Shown here piece by piece: positions 60,370 to 64,000 of a stretch of DNA of 64,000 bases (its first letter is position 1; every line of letters begins with the position of its first letter). Location: NCBI GenBank assembly GCA_030490835.1, contig CM059971.1, positions 125,644,564 through 125,708,563 on the forward strand, read 5' to 3'. The position numbers and the translations under genes are program-made. The notes below the pieces were generated by a model, which had not been told where the DNA came from, searched no databases, and saw only the letters and a program-made list of their open reading frames with translations. The stretch comes from Annona cherimola. Lineage: Eukaryota; Streptophyta; Magnoliopsida; Magnoliales; Annonaceae.

Positions 60370-63300
60370 CTAGTGTGGGGATGATATTGCAAGCGAATCG
60401 ATCAAGTTGATAACGGCTTGGAAAATGACGTAGTAGGCCTTCTCTGTGGGATGAATGGCGTCGAAGAAAACGAACTTGGATGCATCGGTGCAAACCCGGG
60501 TTCTGGGCGTGCACAAGATGGAAACCTCGAACAGCCCTGTTCCGCAGCATCCATCTGCTGAATGCGCAAAACCTGTATCCAAATCTCTGATTTTAGAATG
60601 CATGAGGTGAGGTGATCAGCTTCAAATATCAATTTTCATTGCAAGTCTTTCATGCTGATCTAAGAAAAACATCGATTTTAATTAGTCTTATTTTTTACCA
60701 CAATAAAAATATCGTCGGTGGACTATTAACTGTGGGTGTTTCATGGTAGTCTAAGGAAAAATATCAATTTCGAATTAATCCGTCATCCGGGAAGAATACT
60801 TATTTATCATTATTATTATTATTATTATTATTACTATTTATTTTTAAAGAATACTTATTTATTATTATTTATTTTTAACTACTACTCGTTGGAGGCTTTT
60901 TTTTTTTTAAAAAAAAAAAATTGTGGATGCATTTTCTCATAAATCTCAGTTCATGACATGCTTGACGTTCACTATATGATTTGATATTTCTTATTTCACT
61001 TGCTTTAATATTATATAGCTGATTTTTCATCTCCAAAATATATGAAGCTCCTGTGGATATTTTTCTCTTTTTAAAAGTTGTCGATTTCGACGTTGACAGA
61101 GAAATTATAAAAATAGTGGGTACCCTAAATGTCTTCCTTGGTTTTTTGGTTGCCGTTTAAACTTTAAATTTGAGTCTATTAAATTGGTTAAATTCTACAT
61201 ACATGAAGGCACATGAAATAGGCTTTTATTTTCAAAATTAAAAAAATTCAAGCATTCCATGCAACATGAAATAGATCCTTTTTATTTTCTAAGGTAAAAA
61301 ATTAAATACTTCAAAAAATATAAAATTGCATAAATAAAAAAGTTCATGCTTTTTCCTGCACGTGAACGTCAAAAGATTAAAAGACTTTTAAAAAATGGGT
61401 CATTACTGCAAGCGTTTATGGCCTAATGCACATGTTCATCAAGTCGTAATGCGCAAATTTGCATAACACTTTTTTATTTTTTATTTTTTTCACATTCACA
61501 TGTGGACTTAAGTATGAATTTGTTTTTATATATATATATATATGTAATTGAACATTTTTTGGTTTCTTAAGACTTTTTTCTTGAATTTCGAAAATAAAAG
61601 GTCCTTTTTTTTAATGCAATTTTAACATCAAGTTAGAGCACTTACTGGATTGACATCGTGTTTCTGATGTGTCGAAAGTGAAATAAAAGATGTATGGAGC
61701 ACTCACCGTACTTCTCAGGGAAATAAGCCATATCGGCGATGGGGCCATAGATGTCTCCGTAGACGAATATGCCCCCTTCATTTCTGTACTTGTTCTGCAT
61801 TTCTTGGAGCTCAGCTTGCAGCTTTACGTTGTAGTCTTTCGCAACTGCATTATACGACTCCTCGCACTTGCGTTCCTTGCCCTTATTGACTGTGATAACG
61901 ATGGGGAGGCAGCCAAACGGAGGAAGCCCAGCTACGGCATATCTCCGATGTCCGAGTTCCCACAGCCCCTGATCATGATGATCACATATATCACTCTTCA
62001 TCCTCAATTTCATTGCTACTCATACGCATGAAGGAAATTGTGTATATGTAAAAAAATTTCTTTAAGTTAATCTTGTTAGCTTAGGTTAATATAAACATAT
62101 TTTAGTCCGAGATAAAAGCGTATTTTTAAAAATATTTCTCATGAAATTGTTCTTCAAGTGTATTTAATTTGGGAGTTTTATTTAATGCTCCCGACCACAC
62201 TTAACTTCAATGCACTCATGTGTATTTAACCTTTGTTTAATATTTTTTGAAATTTTTTTCATAAAATTATTAATCTAACCTAAATTACCACAAATTTTTA
62301 AAAATCTAAAAAAACTAAAAATCTTCAAAATCGGTAAAAATTGATAAACATGTCAAATAAATTTATATTAACAGTTATACAAAAAAAAAATAAAAAATAA
62401 AAAATGATATTTGCACTTGAGTGCACGGGATCATAATTATTTAACTCGTATACTAAAATTTATGACATTTGAATACGTGTATGTATACTTTTATCTTCAA
62501 AAGTTGACATTTTGTTAGGTATTTAAGTCGTTTCACCCTTAAAATGTCGATTTTTTTAAAAATAAAAAATATACAAAATTATAAATTACGGTATATAAAT
62601 TAAATATATGGGGAAAAGAGAATTTCATAAAAAAAATACTAAAAAAATTAGAATATACCTTCTAGGCCAAACTAACAAAAGTTTATATTAGCTTGAGTCA
62701 ACAAAATCATAATCTTTATTAATTGTAGCAAAGTCGGCAATAAAGTAACCTGGATGAATTCACGGAAGTTTTGCAGCAGGAAGAGTTGGTACTGTTCGAC
62801 TGTGTATTGCTTGCTTCTAAGCGGCATTCCGAAGTAGTTGATAACGAAATCGTTTGTTCCTGCGCTGACGATAACTGCCGACTGTTGGATATGATCTTGG
62901 GCCTTTTCCTTTCCAAGCAGCAGCTCCAGTTTCTTCTTGCACTCCCCGAAGTAGTCGAGCTGAGTGGGCAGATTAATCACGCCCTGAATGTGCATGGATC
63001 GATCGTCTTAGAATTTCATGGCATATATTCACCTCGATCCATGTACGAAAAAAATTCAATTATATACAGCTACTTGTGGTTGTAGGCGAGCTTTAAAAGA
63101 AGGGCTAAGATCCAGTTATCCCAGACTACAAAAGGTGTATTTTTCAAAAAAATTTAAAGAAAATATTGTTCCGAGTAAACTAAAAGTACACCTTTTTAAT
63201 TAGGACTAACATAACATAAGCTTCTGTTAGCCCGTGATCTGACCTCTTAAAACAATTCATCATCCAATGGCCTTGATTATGTGGTCCACAGGAGGGATAT

Positions 63301-64000
63301 GGCTAATATATTAGACTGTCAGGGCCATTCAATGAATTATGGAGGCGTTTGCATTTTACTGAATTGCGGTTGTACGACAAAAGAGAATGGCAGTTAAATA
63401 ATTTGATGTTTGGACCACGAGCACAGAATCGACGTTGATTATGTATCGAATTTGATTGGATCTGATAAATCAATGGATGCATTAATGGCACACGGAAATT
63501 ACGCAAGCAAGGAAAATAATCGCCAACTACCGAAAGTGGTCTCAAAAAGTTCTCCCAATTGATATCCAATATTGCCTGCCCAATTGGATGTTGTAATTAA
63601 TATCCAGTTGGCATGCATATACTTTTCAATTTTTATTTCAGAGCATATAATTTCCAACAATTTTTAATATATTTAGAGAGAGAGAGAGAGTACGCCGATC
63701 TTGGGTGTGAGGGGGTCATAACCTGACCCAGCAGAGGCGAAGCTGACTCCTGTCAGCAGCTCTTCCTCGCTCAACCCCTTGTCCAGATACGGCGGTATTG
63801 AGTCTTTCAGACCCAAGAAGGAAGCTGCACCAAAGACAAATTCACACACGGAACCCCGCTGCAATCAATGTATATATATCCACAACAACCATCGGAACAT
63901 TGAGAGAGTATATAGACAGACCAGATAGATGTATGCCGATCGAATATATAGTCGAAGTTGTTCACTAACTTACCGGCGAAATCTGTGAGCAGCCGTCCAT
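60370..64000 (-). CDS. GDSL esterase/lipase (SGNH hydrolase), 5' end beyond window
   Basis: Five exons seen on the minus strand: 63974-64000 (partial, cut by the window edge), 63694-63824, 62750-62983, 61707-61968, 60370-60572 with stop at 60370. All phases agree. The first visible codons read GRLLTDFA, the usual text after the GDS nucleophile block, so the Ser and the signal peptide lie to the right. Seen: VSFASAGSGYDPLTPKI, then the block with GTNDF (oxyanion Asn), AGLPPFGCLP, a CCGTGLFE segment, and FFDAIHPTE with the catalytic Asp and His (DxxH). Plant GDSL enzymes are mostly secreted lipid or acyl hydrolases in cuticle, pollen or defence; the substrate of this one is not evident. Confidence 0.92.
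60807..60833. repeat. (ATT)n microsatellite
   Basis: About nine ATT units in intergenic-looking DNA inside GDSL intron 4. Confidence 0.9.
62175..62440. repeat. Palindromic MITE in GDSL intron 3
   Basis: The left end has CAATGCACTCATGTG; the right end has TTTGCACTTGAGTGCACGGG. The arms pair about a centre near 62310. Same family as 18870-19211. Confidence 0.62.
63674..63691. repeat. (GA)n microsatellite at GDSL exon 2 donor
   Basis: Eight or nine AG units begin within a few bases of the exon 2 donor site, just inside the intron. Confidence 0.85.

Overview
This window is nuclear DNA from a flowering plant. The protein-coding genes are split by GT-AG introns, the intergenic DNA is very AT-rich, and plant-type transposable elements are everywhere: a Ty1/copia LTR element, tRNA-derived SINEs, LINE remnants and several MITE families. 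The genes are plant genes: a glutamate receptor-like channel, a FAX-type plastid membrane protein, a Ycf20-like protein, homogentisate dioxygenase, a phytocystatin, SNI1 and a GDSL lipase. The species cannot be named from the sequence.

Layout, left to right. 507-1405 (+) holds the last two exons of a glutamate receptor-like channel. 3772-6670 (-) is a six-exon FAX2-like fatty-acid exporter (Tmemb_14 family). 10221-17352 (-) is a Ycf20-like (DUF565) gene; its single coding intron of about 6.5 kb contains a nearly full-length copia element (10969-15478) with matching LTRs and a 5-bp target duplication. 20153-26432 (-) is a complete nine-exon homogentisate 1,2-dioxygenase of tyrosine catabolism, with an old LINE fragment in one intron. 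26433-35675 is gene-poor and full of SINE, MITE and LINE RNase H remnants. 35676-36100 (+) is a dead cystatin copy, and 40062-40544 (+) is its apparently intact relative. Between and after them lie a 750-bp inverted-repeat element with internal tandem repeats, a nested MITE pair, a SINE with a perfect target duplication, and a 2.9-kb probable solo LTR. 48195-58246 (+) is a 15-exon SNI1 gene. 60370-64000 (-) is a GDSL esterase/lipase whose first exon runs off the right edge.

The genes are unrelated single-copy-style plant genes and do not form a pathway or operon. Exon phases were checked by hand for every multi-exon model and all of them close in frame. I found no CRISPR array, rRNA or tRNA gene. 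The most unusual content is in the repeats: a foldback sequence read through as coding DNA inside the cystatin ORF and shared with the pseudogene, a clean nested MITE with a 9-bp target duplication, poly(A)-only micro-insertions with target duplications, and a dense set of palindromic elements.
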